From Pyxidicoccus sp. MSG2 (lineage in GTDB: Bacteria > Myxococcota > Myxococcia > Myxococcales > Myxococcaceae), in assembly GCF_026626705.1 (NCBI RefSeq), contig NZ_JAPNKC010000001.1:4154001-4218000 (forward strand): DNA of 64,000 bases. The letters run 5' to 3'. Below, one piece after another: positions 49,461 through 60,349 of this stretch (positions are counted from its first letter, which is position 1; each line of letters opens with the position of its first letter). The position numbers and the translations under genes are program-made. Under the pieces are notes generated by a model. That model did no database searches and was not told the DNA's origin. It saw only the letters and a list, made by a program, of their open reading frames with translations.

Positions 49461-51338
49461 CTACCGGGGAACCGGCGTGTTGCGCAGCCGCGCACGCAGC
49501 GAGCGCCAGCGCTTGAGCCCTTCCAGGTCGAGCGGGTCCAGGCGCACGGCGGACTCGTAGGCGGCGAACGCCTCCTGGAGCCGCCCCACGGACGCGAGCG
49601 CGTCGCCGGACAGCCGGTGCACGGCGGCGCGGCCGTCACGGCCGGGGTTGGACGTGAGGAAGCGGCGGCGGCAGCCCTCCAGCAGGGTGACGGTGAGGCC
49701 GGCGGCGAGGCAGCGCTCCACGCCCTCCACGTTGCCCAGCGCCGCGTCGTACTCCGCGCGCCGCTCCACGTGGCCCAGCACGTGGAAGGCCGCCTGCATG
49801 CGCTCCTCGGCCCGCTCCAGCTGGGCGCGCTGGGCCATGGAGAGGGTGCGCGTCTTCAGCGGCTCCAGCGCCGCGCGCGCCTTCTGGACGGAGGCGCGCA
49901 CCGCCTCGGAGGAGGCGTCGCGCGGCAGCTCCAGCGCCGTGTAGTGGTCCCCGGACAGCCGCGAGCGGAAGCCCTGGAGGGCGCGCTCCGCCATCGCGTC
50001 CTCCTTCCCGGAGACGGGCACCGGCGTGGGCGGCTCCAGCCGCGCGCCGGACTTCATGCGCACCAGGGCCTCCTGGAACTCGGGGGACGTGTCACGCAAC
50101 TGCACGCCGAAGCCGGGCACCATGCGCCAGGCGCGAGCCTGCTCCGCGGTGACGTGGCGCACCACCTGGCCTGTACAGGCCAGCTCCCCGCCGGGCAGCC
50201 GCAGGAGCAGCCCCACGTCGGACAGGAGCGGTGGAGGCGCGCCCTCCAGGTGGAGGAAGAGGCCCGCGCGGCCCATCCACTCGCAGCGCAGCTCCTGCGA
50301 GTGGGGCGCGCCGGCCAGCCGCACCCGGGCGCGGAAGGTGGCGGGCGCGGCGGACTCCGGCGCGGAGGTGAGCGACGCGACGAGGGCGGCGCGCAGCTCG
50401 GCGGCGTTGGCGTAGCGGTCCGCGGGGCGCTTGGCCAGCGCGCGCAGCAGCACGCGCGAAAGCGCCGGAGGCACCGCCGGGTTCACCTGGTGCGGCGGCA
50501 CCGGCGTCTTCTGCAGGTGGCCGATGAGCACCTCCGCCGCCGTGCGGCCCGCGAAGGGCACCTGCCCGGTGACGAGGAAGTAGCCCAGCACGCCTGCCGC
50601 GTAGATGTCCGTGCGCGCGTCCACCGGCGCGTCGCCGCACTGCTCCGGCGCCATGAACTCCGGGGTGCCCAGCAACATGCCCGCTTCGGTGGTGAGCTGG
50701 CCCGCCGGCCGCGACAGCAGCTTGGCGATGCCGAAGTCCAGCAGCTTCACCCGCTGGCGGCCGTTGGGCAGCGGCACGAGGAAGACGTTGGCGGGCTTGA
50801 GGTCGCGATGGACGATGCCGTGCACGTGCGCGGCGCCCAGCGCGTCACACACCTGGGTGAGCAGCTCCACCGCGATGGCGGGGGCCAGCGCCCCCTTCGC
50901 GAAGGACGCGAGGCTCTGCCCCTCCAGGTACTCCATGACGAGGTAGGGGCGCCCGTCGCGCGTGTCCAAATCGTAGAGCGTGACGACATTCTCGTGCTGG
51001 ACGAGCGTCAGCGTGCGCGCCTCGGACAGGAAGCGCGCGACGAGGTCCGGGTCCTGTGCGAGGTGCGCGTGGAGCACCTTGATGGCCACGCGCTTCTGGA
51101 TGAGGGCGTGCTCCGCGAGCAGCACCGTGCCCATGCCGCCCCGGCCCAGCTCCTTCAGCAGCCGGAAGTGGCCGAGCTGCTTGCCCACGAGCTGGAAGGG
51201 CGCGGGCACCGGCGTGTGGGCCGCCACGACGCCGGCCGGCGTGCCCCCGGCGAACAGCATCGTCCCCCCGTCCACGGGCGTGTCTCGATGCGCGCGCACC
51301 CAGGTGGGGCACTCACTGAGGTCGGCGTGCGATGGCAC
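49461..51338 (-). CDS. Ser/Thr protein kinase with PilZ-like, DnaJ-like and TPR parts
   Basis: 625 residues from GTG 51338 (alternatives GTG 51371 and ATG 51260). The kinase domain (about 55-320) is complete: GRGGMGTVLLAE, VAIKVL, HRDLKPANV, DFGIAK and APE. A PilZ-like domain follows (residues 330-430, FRARVRL...ACTGQVVRHV), but the usual DxSxxG is EWMGRAG, so c-di-GMP binding is uncertain. Then a J-domain-like helix pair (HYTALELPRDASSEAVRASVQKAR) without HPD, and one or two TPR-like helices. Third-position GC is high back to about 51370, supporting a start upstream of 51260. The sigma-54-type promoter at 51421-51436 excludes the still longer frame at 51476. Confidence 0.87.
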   Translation of the reverse strand: MPSHADLSECPTWVRAHRDTPVDGGTMLFAGGTPAGVVAAHTPVPAPFQLVGKQLGHFRLLKELGRGGMGTVLLAEHALIQKRVAIKVLHAHLAQDPDLVARFLSEARTLTLVQHENVVTLYDLDTRDGRPYLVMEYLEGQSLASFAKGALAPAIAVELLTQVCDALGAAHVHGIVHRDLKPANVFLVPLPNGRQRVKLLDFGIAKLLSRPAGQLTTEAGMLLGTPEFMAPEQCGDAPVDARTDIYAAGVLGYFLVTGQVPFAGRTAAEVLIGHLQKTPVPPHQVNPAVPPALSRVLLRALAKRPADRYANAAELRAALVASLTSAPESAAPATFRARVRLAGAPHSQELRCEWMGRAGLFLHLEGAPPPLLSDVGLLLRLPGGELACTGQVVRHVTAEQARAWRMVPGFGVQLRDTSPEFQEALVRMKSGARLEPPTPVPVSGKEDAMAERALQGFRSRLSGDHYTALELPRDASSEAVRASVQKARAALEPLKTRTLSMAQRAQLERAEERMQAAFHVLGHVERRAEYDAALGNVEGVERCLAAGLTVTLLEGCRRRFLTSNPGRDGRAAVHRLSGDALASVGRLQEAFAAYESAVRLDPLDLEGLKRWRSLRARLRNTPVPR

Positions 51339-51420
51339 GCAGGAGCAGTTGGCGATGGCGGATTGAGCGAACACAGGCGGGGGTGGAGACTGCCGGGTGG
51401 AGCGTGGCGGCGGGGACCAG

Positions 51421-51436
51421 TGCGAGACACGTGCCA
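51421..51436 (-). promoter_or_regulatory. Sigma-54-type promoter of the Ser/Thr kinase
   Basis: On the minus strand TGGCACGTGTCTCGCA, with GG-N10-GC spacing and a full TGGCACG -24 box; the -12 box is TCGCA against TTGCA. It stands about 83 bases from GTG 51338. Confidence 0.65.
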
Positions 51437-51937
51437 GGGGTGATTCAAATCGCTCTGCGCGGAGGGTCCACAGCAAGGCGTTGATCTGGTTCGGATTTCG
51501 GACAGTGTCGCCAGCAACTCATCTCGCTGAGTCTCATGGGCCCCCGCTCCCGGGTTGCAGAAACTACAGCCACCCGGTTGAAAACATTACCGCCACCTTC
51601 GCCCTCGCGCGAAAACCATCCCACCCTCCCTAAACGCACCCGGCGCACATTGTTGTGCGGAACACGCCACCTCCCCGCATGGACGCGGGGCTTCCAAACC
51701 TTTCCGACCTCGTGGGGGATGGAGCGGTGGCGCGGTGGACGCGCGGGCGCCGTGTGCTGGCTGCGTCCGCGCGGGACGCGGCGCGGGGATTCCAGGGTCC
51801 GAGCCGAGGACACGGGCGGACTTCGCCCACGCGTCCTGCAAGGCTTCTGACGCGTCAGAAACGCGCCCGGGTGGGCGCCGGAAGGGCCGGCGTCCGGGGT
51901 CTACGCGCACGCGTCGTGAGTGGACGCGTGCGGTGGG

Positions 51938-51967
51938 GCCTCCCTGTTCAAGACGTAACAGGGAGGC
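51938..51967 (-). terminator. Hairpin after the lipoprotein gene
   Basis: Perfect 11-bp stem, GCCTCCCTGTT (51938-51948) with AACAGGGAGGC (51957-51967), eight-base loop, 20 bases after the lipoprotein stop. No T-run on either side. Confidence 0.6.
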
Positions 51968-51986
51968 TCCGGGCGATGCGTGGGAC

Positions 51987-52523
51987 TCAGCCGATGATGG
52001 GCTCGCAGGAGCCCTCGGAGCCACACGTCAGCCCTTCGCAGCAGACCACGCCGCCGCCGCAGGCGGAGCCCACGGGCGCGCACTCGGGAGTGCCCGCGTC
52101 CGTCTCACCGCCGGTGCCCGCGTCCGTCTCACCACCGGTGCCCGCGTCCGTCTCACCACCGGTGCCCGCGTCCGTCCCACCGCCGGTGCCGCCGCAGGCC
52201 CCCAGCGTGTCGCCGTGTTTCGTGTGCGCCTTCAGCGCGGGCAGGCCCACGGTGATGGTGTGCGCGTTGGCCGGATTGCCAGGGGGGATGTGGCAGATGG
52301 TGATCTTCCCGGCGCTCGCCGGATTGCCCGGGGCGTCGGCGGCGTCACCCTGTCCGTCGGAAGAAGCAGGGTCCTCGGACGTCGGGGGCGCGCCCTCCAG
52401 CCCGCCGCTCTGGGGGTCGTCCGGGGTGGGCTCCCCGGTCTGCTGCGGCTGCCCACCGCACGCCAGCAGCGTGCACAGGGCCACCATCAGGGCAGACGAG
52501 GAAACGAGGTTGAGACGTCGCAT
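51987..52523 (-). CDS. Lipoprotein with CHIPPGNPANAH motif and GTGGETDA repeats
   Basis: 178 residues. Lipobox LLACGG. After an acidic linker, the segment ITICHIPPGNPANAHTI ... ALKAHTKHGDTLGAC matches a short Cys-His motif seen in many secreted bacterial proteins of unknown function. Four 24-bp repeats encode GTGGETDA linkers, and a small Cys-rich end follows (PECAPVGSACGGGVVCCEGLTC), resembling disulfide-rich domains. SD GGAG lies before the ATG. A hairpin terminator follows. Function is not known; the Cys/His clusters suggest metal binding or disulfides. Confidence 0.85.
   Translation of the reverse strand: MRRLNLVSSSALMVALCTLLACGGQPQQTGEPTPDDPQSGGLEGAPPTSEDPASSDGQGDAADAPGNPASAGKITICHIPPGNPANAHTITVGLPALKAHTKHGDTLGACGGTGGGTDAGTGGETDAGTGGETDAGTGGETDAGTPECAPVGSACGGGVVCCEGLTCGSEGSCEPIIG
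52090..52185 (-). repeat. Four 24-bp tandem repeats in the lipoprotein gene
   Basis: Units 52090-52113, 52114-52137, 52138-52161 and 52162-52185 differ by at most two bases. Each codes for eight residues of the GTGGETDA linker, so unit loss or gain keeps the frame. Confidence 0.9.
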
Positions 52524-52786
52524 TCGCGTTCTCCAGTGACAGGTGTTCGGGCGCTGCAACAGCGACGGGGACACCCCACCGTCAGGCGTTCCATCCGAGC
52601 GCGCACGTCCGGATGCCCCGAGGGGCAGCGGGTCGAGCGTCACGTCTGGAGCCGCCTGCGCGGTCCATCCAGGTGCCAGCCCCCCGCCGGTACAGCCACC
52701 ACTGGCAAGAAAGACCCTCCGGCCCCGCCACCGGCCACGCGCGTCACCCTCCATGACGCGGACAGATGTGCTGGAAAAATGAACCC

Positions 52787-53593
52787 TTAGCTCACACTCT
52801 CGGCGCTGTAGCGGGCGATGAGGCCGGTGCGCACGGCGTAGCGGTGGACGCGTGAGAAGAAGGCGCTCGCGAGCACGATCTGCACGACGGCGAGCCCTCC
52901 GCCCCACACGAGCGCGGTGCCGGAGAAGGCGCCGCCGGAGACGAGCGTGCGCATGCCCTCGAACACGTACGAGGGCGGCAGGAACTTCGCCACGACCTGC
53001 ATCCACGCGGGCAGCGTGGCCAGCGGGTAGAAGACGCCAGCGAACGGGGAGATGAGCGCGGGGATGGGCCAGACGAACCACTCCGAGGCCGGCCCCAGCC
53101 GCAGCACCACCGCGCAGCCGAAGATGCCGATGGCGATGCCGAACAGGAACAGCACGAGCAGGAACGGCACGAACATGACGCCGTACGCGGCGAAGGACAG
53201 GCCGAACACGGTGCTCGCGAGCAGGAGCATGACGGCGAGCCCCACCACGCTCGTGGCGATACTGGAGAGCACCAGCCCGCCGATGTACTCGGAGATGGAG
53301 AGCGGCGTGGCGAAGACGTTGAGGAAGTTGCGGGACCAGACGTCCTCGAAGAACACCATCGTCACGCCCTGCATGACGCGCGTGAAGAAGTCCCAGAGGA
53401 GCACGGCGCCCAGCAGCGTGTGGACGAAGTCGTGCCCGGGAGCGGCGGCGACGCTGTTGAGGTAGCGGCTCATGAAGCCCCACAGCACCATGTCGATGGC
53501 CACCCACGCGAAGAGCGGCAGGAAGCGGGCGACGCTGCCACGCAGCAGGTAGAAGTGGCGGAGCGCGATGGCGTAGGCGCGGGACGGGCGCAT
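52787..53593 (-). CDS. ABC-2-type exporter permease
   Basis: 268 residues with six membrane segments (for example FLPLFAWVAIDMVLWGFM, VVGLAVMLLLASTVFGLSF, FVPFLLVLFLFGIAIGIFGCAVVL). The family motif near the end (PISALISPFAGVFYPLATLPAWMQ-like, here PIPALISPFAGVFYPLATLP) marks ABC-2 permeases that export polysaccharides or drugs. Three bases separate its ATG from the stop of the ATPase gene upstream, so they are one operon. Substrate not known. Confidence 0.88.
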   Translation of the reverse strand: MRPSRAYAIALRHFYLLRGSVARFLPLFAWVAIDMVLWGFMSRYLNSVAAAPGHDFVHTLLGAVLLWDFFTRVMQGVTMVFFEDVWSRNFLNVFATPLSISEYIGGLVLSSIATSVVGLAVMLLLASTVFGLSFAAYGVMFVPFLLVLFLFGIAIGIFGCAVVLRLGPASEWFVWPIPALISPFAGVFYPLATLPAWMQVVAKFLPPSYVFEGMRTLVSGGAFSGTALVWGGGLAVVQIVLASAFFSRVHRYAVRTGLIARYSAESVS

Positions 53594-53596
53594 GGC

Positions 53597-54385
53597 TCAG
53601 GCCCTCCCCAGCGCGAGCGGCTCGCGCGCCACGGCGATGAAGAGCTCCTCGAGGGACGCCCTGCCGTGCTCGTGGGGCAGCGTCCTCGGGTCTCCTTCGA
53701 GGAGGACCCTGCCGCGCGACAGGAAGAGCACGCGGTGGCAGACCTCCTCTACCTCATACATGTTGTGGGACGTCCACAGCACGCCGCCGTGACCTTGCGT
53801 GGCGAAGTCGCGGATGCGGCCGCGGATGTCGCGTGCGGTGGACGGGTCCAGCGAGGCGGTGGGCTCGTCCAGCAACAGCAGGTGCGGGCGGTTGAGCATG
53901 GCCTTGGCCAGGGCCACGCGCGTCTGCTCGCCCGAGGAGAGCACGCCGCAGCGCGTGTCGCGGAAGCGCACCAGGTCGAACTGCTCCAGCAACTCGGAGA
54001 TGCGCGCGGACAGGGACTTCACGCCGTAGATGAGGCCGAAGACGCGCAGGTTCTGGAACACGGTGAGGTTGCCCGGCAGCGGTGAGTACACGGCGGCGAA
54101 GTTGGTGCGCTCCAGGGCCTGGGAGCGCTGGCGCGCGAGGTCCACCTCCTCGATGCGGATGGAGCCGGAGGTGGGCTCCAGCACGCCGAGAAGCATGTTG
54201 ATGGTGGTGGTCTTCCCCGCACCGTTGGGCCCGAGCAGCCCGACAATCTCGCCGTGGCCCACGTCGAAGGAGACGCCGTCCACGGCGACCGTGTCACCGT
54301 AGGACTTTCGCAGCGCGGAGACGGAGAGCACCTTCGACGCGGGAGGCACCCGCGAGGTGCCGGGTGTCGTCACTGGAGTTGTCAT
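53597..54385 (-). CDS. ABC transporter ATP-binding protein
   Basis: 262 residues. Walker A GPNGAGKTTT, Q-loop near VYSPLPGNLTVF, signature LSSGEQTRVALAKAM, Walker B LLLLDEPTASLD and switch His in TSHNMYEVEEV. With the permease downstream it makes a complete ABC-2 exporter of the DrrA/NodI type. The signature is LSSGE rather than LSGGQ, which is common in this subgroup. ATG at 54385 is preferred to the longer frame at 54478. Confidence 0.92.
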   Translation of the reverse strand: MTTPVTTPGTSRVPPASKVLSVSALRKSYGDTVAVDGVSFDVGHGEIVGLLGPNGAGKTTTINMLLGVLEPTSGSIRIEEVDLARQRSQALERTNFAAVYSPLPGNLTVFQNLRVFGLIYGVKSLSARISELLEQFDLVRFRDTRCGVLSSGEQTRVALAKAMLNRPHLLLLDEPTASLDPSTARDIRGRIRDFATQGHGGVLWTSHNMYEVEEVCHRVLFLSRGRVLLEGDPRTLPHEHGRASLEELFIAVAREPLALGRA

Positions 54386-54529
54386 ATGGGGGCGGCATTG
54401 TTCCCCAGCTCCGGTGTCCACGTTCCGTAAACCGGGGTCGCGGACCGAGTCCGGTGGCGGAACCGTGGAGTGGAGCACCCCTTGTGGACGCGGGTTGGGG
54501 GTTTCACGTCACTGCCGGTGGACCTGGAG

Positions 54530-55567
54530 TCAACGGTGGCGGGCCGGGGCGATGAGGTCCGGCCCCACGGCGGAGACCTCCGCCACTCCGGCGAGGGCGA
54601 GCGCATGGGCGGTGTCCACGCGCAACCCATCGAGCACGCCGCGCACGCCGTCCGCGCCACCAGTGGCGAGGCCCCACAACACGGGCCGGCCCACGAGCAC
54701 CGCGCGGGCCCCCAGCGCGAGCGCGCGCAGCACGTCACGGCCGGTGCGCACGCCGCCGTCGACGAGGACGGGGACGCGGCCCCCGGCTGCCTCCACCACC
54801 TCGGGCAGGGCCTCCGCCGTGGACACCGCGCCGTCGAGCTGGCGCCCACCATGGTTGGAGACGATGAGGCCGGCGGCGCCGTGGTGCAGACACTCGCGCG
54901 CATCATCTGCGCGCAGCACGCCCTTCACGAGCACCGGCAGGCCGGACAGCTCGCGCAGCCAGTCGATGTCCGCGAAGGTGACATCGGGGGCCTGCTCGGC
55001 CAGGTCGCGACGGGTGAGCCCTTCCAGGTTGGCGAGGAAGTCCTCCTCGGGAAGGGCCAGGGCGGAGTCGCCCCTGTCGCGGCGCTTGCGGCCGACCACC
55101 GGCGTGTCACCCGTGAGCACCAGCGCGCGGGCGCCCGAGGCGACGGCACGCTGCACGAGTGCGCGGGTGAGGCCCCGGTCCTTGAAGACGTAGACCTGGA
55201 GCCACCACGGGCCGGCGAGGGCGGCCACGTCCTCCACGCGGCGCGAGGCGCGCGAGGAGAGCACCAGCAGCGAGCCGGCCTCACGGGTGCCCCGCGCGGT
55301 GGCCAGTTCTCCTTCCGGATGCGCGAGCGAGTGGAACGCGGTGGGCGCGACGAGCACGGGCGCGGCGAGCGGCGTGCCGAGCACCTCGGTGGCGGTGCGC
55401 ACGGAGGACACGTCGCGCAGCACGCGCGGGCGAAGGCGCACGCGCGCCCAGGCGGCGGTGTTGTCCGCGAGCGTGGTCTCCTCGCCGGAGCCGCCGGCGT
55501 AGTAGTCGAACACCGCCTCGGGCAGCCGCGCGCGGGCCTCGGCCTCCAGCGCTTCGTACGGGAGCAT
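54530..55567 (-). CDS. FMN-dependent alpha-hydroxyacid oxidase or dehydrogenase
   Basis: 345 residues. Family features: YYAGGSGEETTLADN, RLRPRVLRDVSSV, PVLVAPTAFHSLAHPEGE, LQVYVFKDR, then the catalytic His of SNHGGRQLDGA and VLVDGGVRTGRDVLRALALGARAVLVGRP. These enzymes oxidise 2-hydroxyacids (lactate, glycolate, mandelate) to 2-oxoacids with FMN. Substrate not assigned. ATG at 55567 (MLPYEALEAEARARL). An IS30 element lies just upstream, so its promoter region may have been altered by the insertion. Confidence 0.9.
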   Translation of the reverse strand: MLPYEALEAEARARLPEAVFDYYAGGSGEETTLADNTAAWARVRLRPRVLRDVSSVRTATEVLGTPLAAPVLVAPTAFHSLAHPEGELATARGTREAGSLLVLSSRASRRVEDVAALAGPWWLQVYVFKDRGLTRALVQRAVASGARALVLTGDTPVVGRKRRDRGDSALALPEEDFLANLEGLTRRDLAEQAPDVTFADIDWLRELSGLPVLVKGVLRADDARECLHHGAAGLIVSNHGGRQLDGAVSTAEALPEVVEAAGGRVPVLVDGGVRTGRDVLRALALGARAVLVGRPVLWGLATGGADGVRGVLDGLRVDTAHALALAGVAEVSAVGPDLIAPARHR

Positions 55568-55670
55568 GCGTGGCGGGCTACCACGGCACGGCGGGCGCTT
55601 GAAGCCACGGACGCGAGCGGGGGTGCGTTCGCACGAGGACCGGGCACGCGCGTCGGCGGTCCGGGAGCGT

Positions 55671-56968
55671 CCTGTTCGGAAATGTCGGGGGTTTTGCGCG
55701 GCGGTCTCAACCGGTGAACGCACCAGTCGGGATGCACGGCATAGCGGCGTGCATCCGGGGAGGTGTCCGGTGCAGAGGCGAGGCAAGCTCGGCAGGATGA
55801 GTGCAGAGGACTGGCTGGCGGTGCGGCGCTCGGTAGCGGCCGGGCAGACGCTGGAGGCGGCAGCGCGGGCGGCAGGGGTGAGTGAGCGCACGCTGCAGCG
55901 GCTGCGCCCTGGGGCGGGCAGCATGATGCAGAGGGCCCACGTGCGTTCCGCTTTGCGGCTGTCGGTGCAGGAGCGCGAGGAAATCTCGCGGGGCTGCGGG
56001 CGGGCGACTCGCTGCGTGCCATCGCGAGGCGCCTGGGCCGGGCGGCCTCCACGCTCAGCCGTGAAGTGGCCCGTACCGGTGGGCGCAAGCGCTACCGGGC
56101 GTGGCGCGGCGAGCGGGGCGCAACGCACCGGGCACGGCGTCCCAAGCACACGAAGCTGCAGGAGTACCCACGGCTGCGCCAGGAGGTGGAGCGGCGGCTG
56201 GAGGAGTGCTGGAGTCCTCAGCAGGTTGCCGCCAGTCTCAAGCGAGACTTCCCGCACTGCCCCGAGCTGCACGTGTCCCACGAAACCCTTTACCGCAGCC
56301 TCTACGTCCAGACGCGCGGCGCCCTGCGCAAGGAGCTCACCGCGTGTCTGCGCACGGGCCGCACCCAGCGCCGGCCCCAGGGGCGCACGGACCTACGCGG
56401 CCAGTTGCCGGACAAGCTGATGCTGAGCGCGCGTCCACCCGAAGTCGAAGACAGGGCCGTGCCGGGCCATTGGGAGGGTGACCTCATCCTCGGTAAGCAA
56501 GGCAAGTCCGCGGTGGGCACGCTGGTGGAGCGCCACAGCCGCTACGTCATGCTGCTGCACCTGCCCGAGGGCCGCACCGCGGGCCACGTGCGCCAGGCCC
56601 TCACCCACAAGATTGGCCAGCTGCCTGACGCCCTGCGCCGCAGCCTCACCTGGGACCAGGGCAAGGAGATGTCCGAGCACGTGCGCTTCACCCTCGACAC
56701 CGCCGTGCAAGTCTACTTCTGCGACCCGCACAGCCCCTGGCAGCGCGGCAGCAACGAGAACACCAACGGCCTGCTGCGCCAGTACATGCCCAAGGGCATG
56801 GACTTGAGCCACCTCTGCGCGCAGCAACTCGATGCTATCGCCGCCCAACTCAACAGCCGCCCGCGCCAGACACTCGACTGGCACACCCCCGCCGAGGTAT
56901 TCGCCCGAGCCGTTGCGATGACCGGTTGAGACCGCCCGCCGCGAAAAGTCCCGACATTTCCGAACAGG
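55671..56968 (+). mobile_element. IS30-family insertion sequence, about 1.3 kb
   Basis: Imperfect inverted repeats of about 45-48 bases bound it: 55671-55715 and 56921-56968. Their outer 19 bases (CCTGTTCGGAAATGTCGGG) are identical and the inner GCGGTCTCAACCGGT is also shared. The transposase inside is frameshifted. I see no certain target-site duplication at the ends; IS30 types usually make 2-3 bp. Other copies of the left end occur at 60248-60308 and 61104-61128. Confidence 0.85.
55797..56929 (+). pseudogene. IS30-family transposase with a frameshift
   Basis: The N-terminal part starts at 55797 (MSAEDWLAVRRSVAAGQTLEA, helix-turn-helix) and runs to about 55993, where the frame must change by -1 at CGGGGCTGCGG to continue LRAGDSLRAIARRLGRAASTLSREVARTGG and the rest. 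The second frame carries the full DDE domain (HWEGDLILGKQGKSAVGTL, LTWDQGKEMSEH, and Glu of WQRGSNENTNGLLRQYMPKG). Corrected length would be about 377 residues, normal for IS30. A one-base deletion is the simplest reading; programmed -1 frameshifting at the G-run is the alternative, though not usual for IS30. Confidence 0.85.
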
Positions 56969-57111
56969 GAGCCTCATCACCATGCCCGGGAGCCTTCAGC
57001 GCCGAGCGGTGACGCTCCCCGATTGCGCATGCCGAAACCATGAGGGTTCCGTGACGATTGCCGCGCCCCCCTCCCGTACCGTCCCGGCGAACACTGACGA
57101 AGGGAGCACCC

Positions 57112-58122
57112 ATGGCGGCATGGAGACTCAGCGTGGCACTGGTCGCGGTCCTGGCGGTGTTGCTTCCAGGAGCGGGGCATCCCTGTCCCATCATGCCCAT
57201 GACAACCTGGGAGCTCACGCAACAGGCCGAGCACATCGTCCTGGGCCGGGTGGTACGAAGCTGGCGCGCGAAGCCCACCCCGTGGGACGTCGCTTCTCCC
57301 CTGGAGACGGAGGACGCCCGCATCTTGCGCGAGCGACTCCGGGACCTCGCGCCCCGGGACCGGGTGGAGCTCGAGGTGCGCGAAGCATGGAAGGGCGCCC
57401 CCGCCAGGACCTTCACCATCGTCTCGGATGAGAATTGGGATGACCTGCTCCACGCCCAGGAGCGTCATGGAAAGGACCACACGCTGCTCGTCTTCCTCAG
57501 CCCCGAGGATGATGGCTGGCACACGACGGGCTACGAGTCCGAGCGGGTGCTCGCGAACGAGGACGTGGCGGCCTGGAGGGAGCGGGTGAAGGAGGCGCTC
57601 GCGCTCCAGGCGCTCGCTTCCGTGCATGAGCAAGCTCTCGTGGACTGGAACGTGCTCGCGGTCTCGAACCTCGCCACCCGGCTGGATGGACTGACCTCCC
57701 TCTTTGACCAGTACCCCCTGTGGTACTCCGACCGCGACCATCCCCTGGAAATCCCGCACCCGCACCCGCTCCACTCCGCGGCGCAGCGACGCATCGCCGA
57801 CAGCTTCATCGCGCACCCGGGCCCACCGTCGATGGTGTGGCTGATGCTCCTGGCGTTGGACGGGCAGGGGCATCCGGACGTGGACCGTGTCGCGGCCGGG
57901 CTCATCGACCAGCAGCTCGCGAATGGCGGCGACGATTTCCTCGAGCTCCAGGGGGCGCAAGACGCCATGGACCTGCTGAGCGCACGGCTCGGAGCGAGCA
58001 GCCCCGGGACGGACCGATGCAGGCATCACCAACTGGAGGCCATGCACCTGGCGACGCTCACGGCGTGTGTCCGGGCGCGCTGGGACCACCTCCGCGCGAT
58101 GCTCCCGGAGCCGCGCCCCTGA
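57112..58122 (+). CDS. Exported protein of unknown function
   Basis: 336 residues with signal peptide ([17 protein letters not shown]). The N-terminal part ([27 protein letters not shown], then [25 protein letters not shown]) resembles small beta-barrel domains, related to TIMP/OB-like repeats, found in other secreted bacterial proteins; the rest is helical with [12 protein letters not shown]. Two Cys near the start may pair. SD AGGGAGC lies before the ATG. It lies beyond the IS right end by about 140 bases. No clear family. Confidence 0.7.
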   Translation: MAAWRLSVALVAVLAVLLPGAGHPCPIMPMTTWELTQQAEHIVLGRVVRSWRAKPTPWDVASPLETEDARILRERLRDLAPRDRVELEVREAWKGAPARTFTIVSDENWDDLLHAQERHGKDHTLLVFLSPEDDGWHTTGYESERVLANEDVAAWRERVKEALALQALASVHEQALVDWNVLAVSNLATRLDGLTSLFDQYPLWYSDRDHPLEIPHPHPLHSAAQRRIADSFIAHPGPPSMVWLMLLALDGQGHPDVDRVAAGLIDQQLANGGDDFLELQGAQDAMDLLSARLGASSPGTDRCRHHQLEAMHLATLTACVRARWDHLRAMLPEPRP

Positions 58123-58255
58123 GGCCCTCCTCCATGACACGACGCGGCTGACCACTTCCGAACGAGGGCCGGCCCTCGGGTGCCAGGGACGTGCGACTGC
58201 GGGACGCCCCATCCTCGCCAGTCCTCACCCACACCGCCGACGCGGGAGATTGCAC

Positions 58256-59781
<1,526 letters not shown>

Positions 59782-59782
<1 letters not shown>

Positions 59783-60183
59783 TGCGCGTGGAACGAGTCA
59801 CCGTGACACCGGCGGCCGAGGCCCTCCTGCGCAGGATGCAGGGGGTGCACGGGCCGCTGCTGTTCCACCAGTCCGGGGGCTGCTGTGACGGCAGCGCGCC
59901 CATGTGCTTCCCTCTCGGCGAGTTCCGCGTGGGGCAGCAGGACGTGTACCTGGGCACCGTGGTGGGCACGCCGTTCTACATCTCGGGGCCGCAGTTCGAG
60001 TACTGGCAGCACACGCACCTGACGGTGGACGTGGTGCCGGGACGCGGCAGCGGCTTCTCGGTGGAAGCACCCGAGGGCGTGCGGTTCCTCATCCGCTCGC
60101 GGGTGTTCGAGGACGCGGAGTACCACGCGTTGCAGGAGCAGGGGCCGCCACCACGAGGGCCCCAGCACGAGCAGCGCGGCTGA
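59782..60183 (+). CDS. DUF779-family protein paired with aldehyde dehydrogenase
   Basis: 133 residues. The family's conserved GGCCDGSAPMC is present (LFHQSGGCCDGSAPMC) with FYISGPQFEYWQHTHLTVDVV. DUF779 genes follow aldehyde dehydrogenase genes in many bacteria; the Cys-rich motif suggests a metal or a redox function. It shares one base with the aldehyde dehydrogenase stop, so the two are co-translated. The C-terminus is low complexity. Confidence 0.9.
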
Positions 60184-60247
60184 CCAGGGGCTGCGTGGCC
60201 CGCACCGCGGACCCGCTTCGGGGGGCCCGGGAGCGGTGTCGGACCGC

Positions 60248-60308
60248 CCTGTTCGGAAATGTCGGGGGTTTTGCGTGGCGGCGAAATGTCCCGACATTTC
60301 CGAACAGG
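60248..60308 (+). repeat. 61-bp miniature inverted-repeat element (IS30-end derived)
   Basis: It starts with the left end of the IS30 element at 55671 and finishes with a copy of its right end, nothing else. Outer 19 bases CCTGTTCGGAAATGTCGGG match on both sides. It is a minimal non-autonomous element or the scar of an internal deletion. Confidence 0.85.
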
Positions 60309-60349
60309 ACGCCTCCAGCCTCAGCCTGGCCCGGCGTCCCGAGGCGCCG

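Larger units (their letters stand above)
51339..51986. other. 648-base intergenic region upstream of the kinase
   Basis: No credible gene: open frames here are low complexity and read from the wrong strand. It contains the sigma-54-type promoter (51421-51436) and the terminator hairpin (51938-51967). An AT-richer patch at about 51540-51650, unlike the surroundings, might hold activator sites for the sigma-54 promoter; I could not see a clear repeated motif there. Confidence 0.5.

Noticed and set aside
48207..51443. 1078-codon open frame on the plus strand
   Set aside because: Antisense to the UbiB-type gene and the Ser/Thr kinase, whose motifs are intact; composition is that of a GC-rich shadow.
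51339..51476. Kinase start at ATG 51476
   Set aside because: The first 35 codons have low third-position GC and the sigma-54-type promoter at 51421-51436 would lie inside the gene.
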